Shown here: positions 43,927 to 52,797 of the stretch, piece after piece
How positions within the stretch are numbered: the first letter of the stretch is position 1
How the letters are laid out: each line of letters starts with the position of its first letter
NCBI GenBank assembly: GCA_902798965.1
Contig: CADBYS010000007.1
Span: 28,270-92,269, forward strand
DNA length: 64,000 bases
Direction of reading: 5' to 3'
Origin: an uncultured Bacteroidales bacterium
GTDB taxonomy: Bacteria; Bacteroidota; Bacteroidia; Bacteroidales; Paludibacteraceae
Translations under genes and position numbers: made by a program
Notes under the pieces: model-generated
What the model was told of the DNA's origin: nothing
The model's database searches: none
The model's input: the letters and a program-made list of their open reading frames with translations, nothing else

Positions 43927-45565
43927 ATTGCATAATCGTGCACCCTTCACAAGGCTTCAGTTGCTTGAAGAAGTCATTGCCCTTGTCGTCCACGAGGATG
44001 AAGGCGGGGAAGTTCTCCACCTCAATCTTCCAGATGGCTTCCATGCCAAGTTCGGGATATTCCACGCACTCGATGGATTTGATGTTCTCCTGAGCGAGGA
44101 TAGCAGCAGGTCCTCCGATCGAGCCGAGATAGAATCCGCCGTGTTTCTGGCAAGCGTTGGTCACGTCAATCGAGCGGTTGCCCTTGGCCAGCATAATCAT
44201 ACTGCCACCGTGATCCTGGAACTCGTCCACATACGGGTCCATACGTCCGGCTGTGGTCGGGCCCATCGAGCCGCACGCCATACCTGCAGGAGTCTTAGCC
44301 GGTCCGGCGTAGTAGATAGGATGGTTCTTCAGGTACTCGGGCATCGGTTCGCCTGCATCCAGACGCGCTTTGATCTTGGCGTGAGCGATATCGCGACCTA
44401 CGATGATCGTGCCGTTCAGGCTCAGACGTGTACCGATAGAATATTTCGTCAGGATCTTGCAGACATCCGCCATCGGCTGGTTCAGGTCGATGCGTACAGC
44501 GTCACCTTCACCTGCATTGCGCAGTTCGGCAGGAATAAGCGAAGCGGGGTTATTGTCCATCTTCTCGATCCATATACCATCCTTGTTGATCTTGCACTTG
44601 ATGTTTCGGTCAGCCGAGCAGCTTACGCCCAGACCGATCGGGCAGCTTGCTCCGTGACGTGGCAGACGAACCACACGCACGTCATGAGCCATATACTTGC
44701 CGCCAAACTGAGCACCCAAGCCGATCTTGTAGGCCTCTTGCAGCAATCGCTTCTCCAGTTCGATGTCGCGGAAAGCACGGCCGGTCTCATCGCCTGTGGT
44801 AGGCAGACTGTCATAGTAATGCGTCGAAGCCAACTTAACCGTCAGCAGATTCTTCTCTGCCGACGTGCCGCCGATGACAATAGCAATATGATACGGCGGG
44901 CAAGCAGCTGTACCCAGGGATTTCATCTTCTCTACCAGGAACGGGATAAGTGTGCCTTCGTTCTGGATGCGTGCTTTGGTCTCCTGATACAGGTAGCTCT
45001 TGTTTGCCGAGCCGCCACCTTTCGTTACGCACAGGAACTCATACTCCATACCTTGTGCCGCCTCTATATCAATTTGTGCAGGCAGGTTGCACTTGGTGTT
45101 CACCTCGTCGTACATCGTAAGCGGAGCATTCTGGCTGTAACGCAGGTTACATTGGGTATAGGTGTTGAACACACCGCGACTCAACGCTTCCTCGTCGCAG
45201 AAGCCCGTCCAAACCTGCTGGCCTTTCTCGCCGTGGATAATAGCCGTGCCGGTATCCTGGCACAAGGGCAACTGACCTTTGGCAGCCACCTCGGCATTAC
45301 GCAAAAACGTCAAAGCAACGTATTTGTCGTTGGCACTGGCTTCGGGGTCACGAAGAATCTTAGCCACTTGCTCGTTATGGCTGCGACGCAACATGAAACT
45401 TACATCATGAAATGCCTGCTGAGCCATCAGCGTCAGTCCTTCAGGCTGAACCTTAAGCATAGGGTGACCTTCAAACTCGCTCACACTGACATAATCCTTG
45501 GTGAGCAGATAGTATTCCGTCTCGTCCTTGCCGAGTTGGAACATGGGAGCATACTTGAATTCCAT
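43925..45565 (-). CDS. fumA: Fumarate hydratase, class I
   Basis: An iron-sulfur enzyme of the TCA cycle that interconverts fumarate and malate. From the ATG at 45565 ([21 protein letters not shown]) it has 546 residues, matching E. coli FumA. Cluster cysteines appear in [17 protein letters not shown] and [33 protein letters not shown] and [21 protein letters not shown] match the family. An upstream frame extension into the promoter is rejected. Expression is from the promoter at 45656-45687. Confidence 0.95.
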   Translation of the reverse strand: MEFKYAPMFQLGKDETEYYLLTKDYVSVSEFEGHPMLKVQPEGLTLMAQQAFHDVSFMLRRSHNEQVAKILRDPEASANDKYVALTFLRNAEVAAKGQLPLCQDTGTAIIHGEKGQQVWTGFCDEEALSRGVFNTYTQCNLRYSQNAPLTMYDEVNTKCNLPAQIDIEAAQGMEYEFLCVTKGGGSANKSYLYQETKARIQNEGTLIPFLVEKMKSLGTAACPPYHIAIVIGGTSAEKNLLTVKLASTHYYDSLPTTGDETGRAFRDIELEKRLLQEAYKIGLGAQFGGKYMAHDVRVVRLPRHGASCPIGLGVSCSADRNIKCKINKDGIWIEKMDNNPASLIPAELRNAGEGDAVRIDLNQPMADVCKILTKYSIGTRLSLNGTIIVGRDIAHAKIKARLDAGEPMPEYLKNHPIYYAGPAKTPAGMACGSMGPTTAGRMDPYVDEFQDHGGSMIMLAKGNRSIDVTNACQKHGGFYLGSIGGPAAILAQENIKSIECVEYPELGMEAIWKIEVENFPAFILVDDKGNDFFKQLKPCEGCTIMQ

Positions 45566-45655
45566 ATGTGTTGAGTATTTTATTAATTTTCCTCTTCCTG
45601 CCGAAAAACGGCACATAAAATATACGTATGCGCACTGCACGCGCAAAATCGGCTA

Positions 45656-45687
45656 CAAAGTTACAAAAAAATTTTGATATTTGCAAA
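45656..45687 (-). promoter_or_regulatory. Promoter of fumarase
   Basis: Minus strand TTTG (45684-45687) and TAACTTTG (45656-45663), 20 nt apart, about 91 nt upstream of the ATG. It is divergent from the pdxJ promoter, and the two share the stretch TTTTTTTGTAACTTTGTAGC. Confidence 0.88.
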
Positions 45688-45795
45688 TGTTTTGCGATTT
45701 TTTTTATTTTTACCCCCATTTTATGCCAAAATATAATGCAGATTATAGCAATTAAATAGCAGGAAACATTTTTTTTGAAAAAATTTTTGAAAATA

Positions 45796-45827
45796 TTTGC
45801 AAATTTGAGATTTTTTTTGTAACTTTG
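45796..45827 (+). promoter_or_regulatory. Promoter of pdxJ
   Basis: TTTG at 45796-45799 and TAACTTTG at 45820-45827, 20 nt apart. The rest of the 321-nt gap between fumarase and pdxJ is A+T-rich with no other feature seen. Confidence 0.88.
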
Positions 45828-45886
45828 TAGCCGTTTTTGTGTGCATGTTGAATTATGCCCTCAAAATGCCCTAAAAATTGAAAGAA

Positions 45887-46600
45887 ATGACCCGTTTGAG
45901 TGTCAACATCAATAAAGTAGCCACCTTGCGTAATGCACGTGGCGGTAATGTGCCCGATGTAGTGCAGTTCGCCAAGGATTGTGAGCGATTCGGAGCACAG
46001 GGAATAACCGTTCATCCTCGTCCGGACGAGCGGCATATACGCCGTAGTGACGTATATGCGCTCAAGGAGTGCATCACAACCGAGTTCAATATCGAGGGTA
46101 ACCCCGAACCGGAGTTCGTGCAGATGGTTTGCGAGGTTAGGCCGACGCAGGTAACCCTGGTGCCCGATGGACACGAGCAGTTGACATCCAACCACGGTTG
46201 GGACACGATCAGGCATCGTGCGTTCCTCACGGAAGTGACCAAACGATTCCACGAGGCGGGCATACGCGTATCGATCTTCGTCAATCCCGATGCAGCAATG
46301 GTGGAGGGAGCCAAACTCGCAGGTGCTGACCGCGTGGAGCTGTACACTGAGCCGTACGCTGCGCTGTTCCCGAAAGATCCAGAAGCAGCGATAGAGATGT
46401 ATCGTGCGGCTGCCGAGAAAGCCAAAGAGATAGGATTAGGGCTGAATGCCGGGCATGACCTGAGTACGGAGAACCTACCGGCACTGGTGAAAGCCTTCCC
46501 GTGGATAGATGAGGTGAGCATAGGGCACCAACTGATAGCCGATGCGCTATATTGGGGAATAGAAGACACCATCAAGCGATACCTCGCTTGCTGTAAATAG
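45887..46600 (+). CDS. pdxJ: Pyridoxine 5'-phosphate synthase
   Basis: Joins 3-amino-2-oxopropyl phosphate and DXP to form pyridoxine phosphate. 237 residues from the ATG at 45887. A TTG three codons upstream is less likely. Motifs: [37 protein letters not shown] (catalytic and phosphate residues), [27 protein letters not shown] and [13 protein letters not shown]. Promoter at 45796-45827. Its stop codon is the start of a TAGACCG repeat. Confidence 0.97.
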   Translation: MTRLSVNINKVATLRNARGGNVPDVVQFAKDCERFGAQGITVHPRPDERHIRRSDVYALKECITTEFNIEGNPEPEFVQMVCEVRPTQVTLVPDGHEQLTSNHGWDTIRHRAFLTEVTKRFHEAGIRVSIFVNPDAAMVEGAKLAGADRVELYTEPYAALFPKDPEAAIEMYRAAAEKAKEIGLGLNAGHDLSTENLPALVKAFPWIDEVSIGHQLIADALYWGIEDTIKRYLACCK

Positions 46601-46722
46601 ACCGCTTACGCTCAAAGAAAAAAGACCGTTTCACTAAAAGACCGCTAACGCTAAAAGAGTAATTAGGCTTTTATCTTTTTTCTTTGAGTGAGTGAAACGA
46701 ACGGTCTTTTGACTAATAAAAA
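46600..46722. repeat. Composite AGACCG element between pdxJ and exbB
   Basis: Reads TAGACCGCTTACGCTCAAAG, AAAAAAGACCGTTTCACTAAAAGACCGCTAACGCTAAAAG and TAATTAGGC, then the inverted part ending AACGGTCTTTTGACTAATAA. It holds three AGACCG words and one CGGTCT, and begins on the pdxJ stop codon. Confidence 0.8.
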
Positions 46723-46744
46723 AATTAATTAAACAAAGAAAAAT

Positions 46745-47437
46745 ATGTTACTACAAATCGACACCACGGCTCTGATGGATGAGTCGCTGATTCAAGCCGA
46801 AGAACCCGTTCAAGAGTCAATCAACCTGCTGACTATGGCGCAGTATGGCGGATGGATTATGGTTATTCTTGCTCTGCTGCTGGCATGGGCAATCTACATC
46901 TTTATTGAGCGCCTGATCGTGCTCCACAAAGCCACGAAGGAGGACAGCTCGTTCATGGATCGCATCAAGGATTATATTCACGAGGGTAAGATTGATTCCG
47001 CTCTCAACCTGTGCAAGCAAGCCGCTACGCCTGCTGCACGTATGATTGAGAAAGGTATAAGCCGTATTGGTCGCCCCATGCAGGATGTTCAGGTAGCCGT
47101 TGAGAACGTAGGTAACCTGGAGGTTTCCATACTGGAGAAAGGCTTGGTTATCATGGCTACTATTGCAGCCGGAGCACCGATGTTGGGTTTCCTGGGTACC
47201 GTACTCGGTATGGTTCAGACGTTCTACAACATGGCACAGAACGCCAGCGGCGTGATTGAGATGTCGGCATTGAGCGAAGGTATGTATCAGGCTATGGTTA
47301 CCACCATCGGAGGTCTGATTGTAGGTATCATCGCCATGTTCATGTACAACTTCCTCGTTTCGCGTATCGACCGCGTAGTACGACAACTTGAGAGCAGAAC
47401 TCTCGCATTCATGGACTTACTCAATGAACCGGCGTAA
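46745..47437 (+). CDS. exbB: MotA/TolQ/ExbB proton channel protein
   Basis: A 230-residue inner-membrane protein with three helices (about 35-55, 130-155, 175-200). The conserved TM2-TM3 motif is APMLGFLGTVLGMVQTFYNMA and the TM3 segment GGLIVGIIAMFMYNFL. Together with the ExbD and TonB-like proteins that follow it forms a proton-driven motor that energises outer-membrane receptors, several of which are encoded in this window. Confidence 0.93.
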   Translation: MLLQIDTTALMDESLIQAEEPVQESINLLTMAQYGGWIMVILALLLAWAIYIFIERLIVLHKATKEDSSFMDRIKDYIHEGKIDSALNLCKQAATPAARMIEKGISRIGRPMQDVQVAVENVGNLEVSILEKGLVIMATIAAGAPMLGFLGTVLGMVQTFYNMAQNASGVIEMSALSEGMYQAMVTTIGGLIVGIIAMFMYNFLVSRIDRVVRQLESRTLAFMDLLNEPA

Positions 47438-47438
47438 A

Positions 47439-47469
47439 TAGTCGAAAGTCAAAAGTCAAAAGTCGAAAG
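47439..47469. repeat. AAAGTCA/AAAGTCG heptamers between exbB and exbD
   Basis: The 36-nt gap is almost entirely the words GTCGAAA, GTCAAAA, GTCAAAA, GTCGAAA. It is nearly identical to the run between dxr and rseP. Confidence 0.85.
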
Positions 47470-47473
47470 AATT

Positions 47474-47887
47474 ATGTCTTTAAAGAAACGAAATAAAGTT
47501 GAGGCCACGTTCGCCATGTCGTCGATGACCGACTTGATCTTCCTGTTGCTGCTGTTCTTCGTGATGGCAAGCACCATGTCGTCGCCAAACGACATCAAGA
47601 TCAACCTGCCGCAGGCCAAGGCCAAGACGAACACCAAGCAGGTAGTGGCTAAGGTGAGCATCGACAACCTGGGTAATTACTTCGTAGCCTTGGGCAAAGA
47701 GAAACCCATAGCAATCGACGTGGAAGACCTGGAGCCGTACCTGGCATCTGTGCAGCAGCAGGACAGCACGGCGTATATCGCCCTGCATGCCGATGAAGAT
47801 ATCGCGTACAAGGAAGTGGTACGCGTACTCGATATTGCCAACAGCCACCATATGAAGTTGGTTGTGGCTACCCGCAACAAGAAATAA
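47474..47887 (+). CDS. exbD: ExbD/TolR family protein
   Basis: A 137-residue protein with one membrane helix near the N-terminus. The family motif MTDLIFLLLLFFVMAST contains the conserved membrane aspartate (residue 18) that carries protons. The periplasmic domain ends in VLDIANSHHMKLVVATRNKK. It lies between the ExbB and TonB-like genes. Confidence 0.94.
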   Translation: MSLKKRNKVEATFAMSSMTDLIFLLLLFFVMASTMSSPNDIKINLPQAKAKTNTKQVVAKVSIDNLGNYFVALGKEKPIAIDVEDLEPYLASVQQQDSTAYIALHADEDIAYKEVVRVLDIANSHHMKLVVATRNKK

Positions 47888-47893
47888 AGTTCA

Positions 47894-48727
47894 ATGAACA
47901 ACGATAAGAAAGCTAAAATAGAATCAGGTGTATCGACGCTGCTTATCATGGCGTTGCTCTATCTGTTGCTGTGGTATATCAGTATCGATGCGCCACAGGA
48001 AGTGGAAGAGGAAGGCATTGAGGTAGCGTTCGGCACGAGCGAGGATGGCGGCGGCGCAGAGCCGGATGCCATACCTATGCCGGCTACACCTGTCACACAA
48101 GCTCCGCCCCCTACCCCGCAAGCACCGAGCGACAACGACCTGATGGTTCAGGACGACGAGGAAGCTCTGCAACTGGCCAAGCAACGCGAGGAAGAGCGCA
48201 AACGTCGTGCCGAAGAAGAGGAGATGATTCGCAAGCAGCGTGAGGAGGAAGCACGTGTGGAAGCCGAGCGTGTAGCCCGAGAGCAGCAACTCGCCGAGGA
48301 ACGTGCTCGCAAGGCAGCCGAGGAACAGGAGAAACGCGATCGCGCCAACAACATGATGAGTGGTATGTTCGGCAACAACCAGCCGGGAGCACAAGGCAGC
48401 GGAACAACGCAAGGTGCGGCTACGCAAGGCTCGAACAACCCCGTTGGCCATGGCTCAGTGGGCGGCAACAACTGGAGTCTGGCAGGCAGAAACCTGAAAT
48501 CACTGCCCAAACCCTCCACGCAGTTCAATCAGGAAGGAAAGGTTGTGGTGAACATACAGGTGAACGCCGCAGGCAAAGTGATATCTGCCACCGTGGGCGA
48601 AGGAACGACTGTGAGTGACTACCAGACTCGCCAAGTGGCACTGGAAGCTGCTCGCAAAGCAGAGTTCTCCGCTTCCGAAAACAAGATTCAAGTAGGAACA
48701 ATTACATATACTTTCAAATTAAACTAA
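47894..48727 (+). CDS. TonB/TolA-like energy transducer
   Basis: A 277-residue protein with one membrane helix (LLIMALLYLLLWYIS, about 17-31), a Pro/Ala-rich stretch (TPVTQAPPPTPQAPSD), and a long charged helix of Glu/Arg/Ala (95-155), as in TolA. A Gly/Asn/Gln-rich linker and a small TonB-C-like domain (GKVVVNIQVNAAGKVISATV) close it. Together with ExbB and ExbD it should transmit proton-motive force to receptors. The shape is between TonB and TolA. It is 2 nt from the DJ-1 gene. Confidence 0.85.
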   Translation: MNNDKKAKIESGVSTLLIMALLYLLLWYISIDAPQEVEEEGIEVAFGTSEDGGGAEPDAIPMPATPVTQAPPPTPQAPSDNDLMVQDDEEALQLAKQREEERKRRAEEEEMIRKQREEEARVEAERVAREQQLAEERARKAAEEQEKRDRANNMMSGMFGNNQPGAQGSGTTQGAATQGSNNPVGHGSVGGNNWSLAGRNLKSLPKPSTQFNQEGKVVVNIQVNAAGKVISATVGEGTTVSDYQTRQVALEAARKAEFSASENKIQVGTITYTFKLN

Positions 48728-48729
48728 GT

Positions 48730-49257
48730 ATGAACTATCTCTTTCTTGACAATGGCTTCGAGGAGATCGAGGCACTGACCACAGTCGATTTGTTACGCCG
48801 TGCAGGCATTGAAGTGACCACAGTAGCCATTCGCGGCGCAATACAGGTCAATGGTGCACACGGAATCATCGTACATGCCGACCGCCTGTTTGAGGACTGC
48901 AACTTCGCTGACGCCGAGATGCTTATTCTGCCCGGCGGTGCTGCACATCTCGAGAACCACGAAGCACTGTGCAACCTATTGAAGAAACACAACGCTGAAG
49001 ACAAACTCATCGCTGCCATCTGCTATGCGCCTTCTGTACTCGGACGACTCGGCATACTTGAAGGCAAGCAGGCTACCTGCTACCCGGGATTCGAAGGATT
49101 CCTCGGCGAGAGTTATATCGGCGGTCTGGTAGTGGAATCAAAGAACGTGATCACCGCCAAAGGTCCCGGACTGAGTAGCGACTTCGCCTTCTGCCTGATC
49201 GAGAAACTCAAGGACAGCGAGACAGCCGATGCGGTTTATGATGCCGCGCAATATTGA
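48730..49257 (+). CDS. DJ-1/PfpI family protein
   Basis: A 175-residue cytosolic protein of the DJ-1/ThiJ family. The nucleophile-elbow cysteine is in AAICYAPSVLG, and the conserved Glu in NGFEEIEALT. LILPGGAAHLENH and TAKGPGLSSDFAF match YajL/YhbO-type members. Proposed roles are protection against carbonyl stress or chaperone function, and the exact activity is unknown. It is probably co-transcribed with the ExbB-ExbD-TonB set. Confidence 0.93.
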   Translation: MNYLFLDNGFEEIEALTTVDLLRRAGIEVTTVAIRGAIQVNGAHGIIVHADRLFEDCNFADAEMLILPGGAAHLENHEALCNLLKKHNAEDKLIAAICYAPSVLGRLGILEGKQATCYPGFEGFLGESYIGGLVVESKNVITAKGPGLSSDFAFCLIEKLKDSETADAVYDAAQY

Positions 49258-49294
49258 AAAAAAAAATAACAACAAATTAATCAAATAACAAACA

Positions 49295-50485
49295 ATGAAG
49301 AAATTCTATTCCTTTTTAGCATGTCTGGTAATTAGTGCAGGCATGTTTGCACAAGAGGAAGCAGCCCCTTCCCCCTGGAAGTATGACGGTTCACTGGGCT
49401 TAAACGCCGCTGCAACAGGTTTGGTAAACTGGACAGCCGGTGGTAAGAACAACATGAACGGTTTTGTATATGCCAAGCTTCACTTTCTGTATGAGAAAGA
49501 TGCCATAGCCTGGGAAACAAACTTCGATACCGACTTCGGATTGACATGGATCGATCAGAAGGAAGATCCCTTCCAGAAATCAAGTGATAATATCAAGTTG
49601 GCTACCAAGTTCGGTTGGGCATTCAAGGAGAACTGGTATCTGACAGTAAGCGCCGGCTTCCAGAGCCAATATGCACTGGGTCGCAAGTACCAGGACGGTT
49701 ACAACGATATCACTTCCAAATGGTTGGCTCCTTCGTACACGGATATCTCTATCGGTGTTGACTGGAAGAAGAGCGTGAACGGTTGCGACTTCTCCATTTA
49801 TCTGTCACCGGTAGCAGGTCGTATCACTACGGCATACATTGGCGACAAATGGAACGACATTTACACCCGCGAGAGCTGGCTTGGAGACGAAGTATATGCT
49901 TTGGAATATGCCAAGACGGCCGCTGATAAAGCGAAAGCACAAGCAGATTACGACAAGGCTCTGGCTGACTACGAGACATTAGGTTATGCTTATTTTAGAG
50001 ACAATCACGCTGACCTTCGCAGCTTGCTGCAAGAGAAGTACGGTACAATCGGCTACGACAAGACAAACGGCGAAAAGTTGTATCAAAACGCCCGCGCTGA
50101 GTTAGGTTTGAGCTTCAAGGGAGGTATTGCTTATACCTACAATGACTTCAAGCTGAGCACCACTCTTGGTTTGTTCACTCCGTACAGGAGCAAAGGCTTC
50201 AATGTGAAAGAAAAATGGGAAAAAGCCAACCCGGGTCTGAACTGGGCGGACCGTGACGAGATCGACCGTTACTTCGAATACTCGAGCAACAACCGTTACT
50301 TCGGTAACTTCGATGTTGAGTGGGACGTAGCTCTCGGCTATCAGTTCCTGAAATGTCTGCAGATCACCTTCCAGACGAACCTGAAATACTATCCGGGCAC
50401 GCTGATTGCCGACAAGGACGGCCACTACAGCGAGCGCGTACAGTTCAAGGGCGTTCTCGGTCTGGGTGTAGGATACAGTTTCTAA
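49295..50485 (+). CDS. DUF3078 outer-membrane-like protein
   Basis: A 396-residue exported protein with signal peptide (ISAGMFAQ) and the DUF3078 pattern (WKYDGSLGLNAAATGLVNWTAGGKNN, LATKFGWAFKENWYLTVSAGFQSQY, LGLGVGYSF at the end). At about 205-260 it carries an inserted helical stretch (AKTAADKAKAQADYDKALAD, RSLLQEKYGTIGYDK) between predicted barrel strands. Function is unknown. A paralogue lies at 7981-9183. Confidence 0.87.
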   Translation: MKKFYSFLACLVISAGMFAQEEAAPSPWKYDGSLGLNAAATGLVNWTAGGKNNMNGFVYAKLHFLYEKDAIAWETNFDTDFGLTWIDQKEDPFQKSSDNIKLATKFGWAFKENWYLTVSAGFQSQYALGRKYQDGYNDITSKWLAPSYTDISIGVDWKKSVNGCDFSIYLSPVAGRITTAYIGDKWNDIYTRESWLGDEVYALEYAKTAADKAKAQADYDKALADYETLGYAYFRDNHADLRSLLQEKYGTIGYDKTNGEKLYQNARAELGLSFKGGIAYTYNDFKLSTTLGLFTPYRSKGFNVKEKWEKANPGLNWADRDEIDRYFEYSSNNRYFGNFDVEWDVALGYQFLKCLQITFQTNLKYYPGTLIADKDGHYSERVQFKGVLGLGVGYSF

Positions 50486-50508
50486 TCGAAGCGAACGACA
50501 CTCATACA

Positions 50509-50787
50509 GTGGATTACCTGCAAGAGATAGAGCAAAACGTGTCACGTCTCGTCGAGGCATATACTGCGGCGAGACGTGATAGCGCGGCTCTACAGGAGCA
50601 GGTTGAACAGAAGGACAAAGAGCTGTTCGACCTGCGCACACAACTCAAGCAGACACAAAACGAACTACGCACCTTGCAAATAGCACACGCACTGACCGTA
50701 GATTCGCCACAACGCACAAAAGCAAAAAATCATATCCGATCTATCATCGCCGATATCGACAAAACGATAGAAACGTTAAAACAATAA
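50509..50787 (+). CDS. Coiled-coil protein upstream of zapA
   Basis: From a GTG at 50509, a 92-residue almost fully coiled-coil protein (QEIEQNVSRLVEAYTAARRD, QEQVEQKDKELFDLRTQLKQ). Such genes regularly precede zapA in Bacteroidota and resemble ZapB in size and form. A role at the division ring is inferred only from this neighbourhood. The frame extends upstream into the DUF3078 gene, which I take as coincidence. Confidence 0.7.
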   Translation: MDYLQEIEQNVSRLVEAYTAARRDSAALQEQVEQKDKELFDLRTQLKQTQNELRTLQIAHALTVDSPQRTKAKNHIRSIIADIDKTIETLKQ

Positions 50788-50795
50788 ACACATTA

Positions 50796-50829
50796 TTAAA
50801 TTGTTAAGCTGTTAAATTGTTAAACCGTT
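50796..50829. repeat. GTTAAATT tandem words before zapA
   Basis: Four to five 8-mers (TTAAATTG, TTAAGCTG, TTAAATTG, TTAAACCG) occupy the gap just before the zapA ATG. Confidence 0.75.
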
Positions 50830-51156
50830 ATGGCTGAGCAGAATCCAAGCACACTGAACATCACCCTGCAAATTGGTGAACACACCATGCGCTTTCCCGT
50901 AGCTTGGAATGAGGAGAAGTATTACCGTGATGCAGCAGCTCATCTGAACAACAGGTTTAAATATTACAGCTCAGGCATGAAAAACAAATCTGCTGAGCAA
51001 ATATGGGTATATGTAGCTCTGGAAGCAGCAGTTAACCTGCTGCGGGAAAATGCAAAATACGATATAGAACCCATGTTGCAGCGTATAGAAAACATCAATC
51101 AATCAATCACCGACGCGTTGAATAACAACGCATCAAGCACACAAGAGAAACTATGA
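50830..51156 (+). CDS. zapA: Cell division protein ZapA
   Basis: A 108-residue protein that crosslinks FtsZ filaments. The N-terminal [33 protein letters not shown] and a C-terminal coiled coil ([26 protein letters not shown]) match the family. Its stop overlaps the rny start (ATGA), a common Bacteroidota arrangement. Confidence 0.9.
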   Translation: MAEQNPSTLNITLQIGEHTMRFPVAWNEEKYYRDAAAHLNNRFKYYSSGMKNKSAEQIWVYVALEAAVNLLRENAKYDIEPMLQRIENINQSITDALNNNASSTQEKL

Positions 51157-52682
51157 ACACAACAATGATAGTACTGATAGCAGTCGTAACATTCATTATA
51201 GGAGTACTGGTCTGCTTTCTCATATGCCGTTTTGCACAGAACGGATTATTCAAGAAGGCGCTTGCCGAGGCTGAGGTTATCAAGAAGAACAAGATAGTGG
51301 AAGCCAAGGAGAAGTTCATTCAACTCAAGGCCGAGCACGAGAATATGGTACGCGCGCAGGAGCAGAAGCGCCAGCAGGCCGACCAGCGTCTGCAACAACG
51401 CGAGCAGCAGCTCAACCAACGCCAGGGCGAACTGCAACGTCTGCAGAACGACCTGAAGAACCGCTCGCAGCAATTGGATAAGCAACAACAGATCATCGAC
51501 TATAAGACTACCGAAGCCGATAAGCTGTATGCACAAGCACAGCAACAACTCGAAGAGTTGTCAGGTCTGTCGGCTGCCGAAGCAAAGAAGCAACTGGTTG
51601 ATAACTTGAAAGAGGAAGCCAGGACGGAAGCCCTCTCGTTCATCAACGAGACGATGGACGAAGCCCGCCTGAACGCCAACATGGAAGCCAAGAAGGTGAT
51701 CATCAAGACCATACAACGTGTAGCCTCCGAGGCAACGGTGGAAAATGCCGTGAGCGTCTTCCGCATCGAGAACGATGAGGTCAAAGGTCGTATCATCGGT
51801 CGCGAAGGCCGTAACATACGTGCTCTGGAAGCTGCCACAGGTGTGGAGATCGTAGTGGACGACACCCCGGAGTGCATCACCCTATCCGCCTTCGATCCTA
51901 TTCGCCGCGAGATAGCTCGACTCAGTCTGCACCAGCTCGTTCAGGACGGCCGTATCCACCCCGCACGTATCGAGGAGGTGGTAGCCAAAGTAACCGAGCA
52001 GATCGAGGAGGAGATCATCGAGATAGGCAAGCGCACAACCATCGACCTGGGTATTCACGGTCTGCACCCCGAGCTCATCCGTCTGGTGGGTAAGATGAAG
52101 TACCGCTCGTCGTACGGACAGAACCTACTGCAACACTCGCGCGAGACAGCTAACCTCTGCGCCACTATGGCTTCGGAACTGGGACTCAACCCCAAGACTG
52201 CACGCCGCGCAGGTCTGCTGCACGATATAGGCAAGGTAGCGGACGAGGATTACGAGCAGCCGCACGCAGAGGTAGGTATGAAGCTCTGCGAGAAGTACGG
52301 CGAGAAACCCGAGATATGCAATGCCGTAGGTTCGCACCACGACGAGATAGAGATGGAAACACTGATCGCTCCAATCGTACAAGCCTGCGATGCCATCAGC
52401 GGCGCCCGTCCCGGTGCACGACGCGAGATTGTGGAGACCTACATCAAGCGATTGAAAGATCTGGAGAACATAGCTATGACCTACCCCGGCGTAATCAAGA
52501 CCTACGCGCTGCAGGCCGGTCGCGAACTGCGCGTGATCGTAGGCGCTGACAAGATCAGCGACAAGGACACAGAGCTCCTCTCCTACGATATCGCCAAGAA
52601 GATCCAGGACGAGATGACCTATCCGGGGCAAGTAAAGATAACCGTTATACGCGAGACTCGCGCTATATCGTATGCAAAATAG
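51153..52682 (+). CDS. rny: Ribonuclease Y
   Basis: A membrane-anchored endoribonuclease that starts mRNA decay. 509 residues: N-terminal helix (2-22), long Gln/Arg-rich coiled coil (30-150), KH domain ([20 protein letters not shown]), and HD domain with [19 protein letters not shown] and GSHHDEIE. Size and domain order agree with the family. Confidence 0.97.
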   Translation: MNTTMIVLIAVVTFIIGVLVCFLICRFAQNGLFKKALAEAEVIKKNKIVEAKEKFIQLKAEHENMVRAQEQKRQQADQRLQQREQQLNQRQGELQRLQNDLKNRSQQLDKQQQIIDYKTTEADKLYAQAQQQLEELSGLSAAEAKKQLVDNLKEEARTEALSFINETMDEARLNANMEAKKVIIKTIQRVASEATVENAVSVFRIENDEVKGRIIGREGRNIRALEAATGVEIVVDDTPECITLSAFDPIRREIARLSLHQLVQDGRIHPARIEEVVAKVTEQIEEEIIEIGKRTTIDLGIHGLHPELIRLVGKMKYRSSYGQNLLQHSRETANLCATMASELGLNPKTARRAGLLHDIGKVADEDYEQPHAEVGMKLCEKYGEKPEICNAVGSHHDEIEMETLIAPIVQACDAISGARPGARREIVETYIKRLKDLENIAMTYPGVIKTYALQAGRELRVIVGADKISDKDTELLSYDIAKKIQDEMTYPGQVKITVIRETRAISYAK

Positions 52683-52795
52683 ACAATAAGGATTAAGGAA
52701 TAAGGAATAAAGACTTAAATGGATTCGACGGATGTAGCTCGTCTTTACTCCTTCAGTGAAACGGTCCTTACTCCTTACTCCCCAAAAGATAAATA
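52681..52795. repeat. TAAGGAA heptamers and their complement
   Basis: The rny-DUF349 gap has TAAGGAT, TAAGGAA, TAAGGAA, TAAAGAC words on one side and GTCTTTA, CTCCTTC, CCTTACTCCTTACTC words on the other. The two halves are roughly inverted relative to each other, so a stem is possible. Confidence 0.65.
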
Positions 52796-52797
52796 AT

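Noticed and set aside
50320-50508. Extension of the zapA-upstream coiled-coil protein into the DUF3078 gene
   Set aside because: The region is the conserved barrel end of the DUF3078 protein in its own frame. The coiled coil starts after it.
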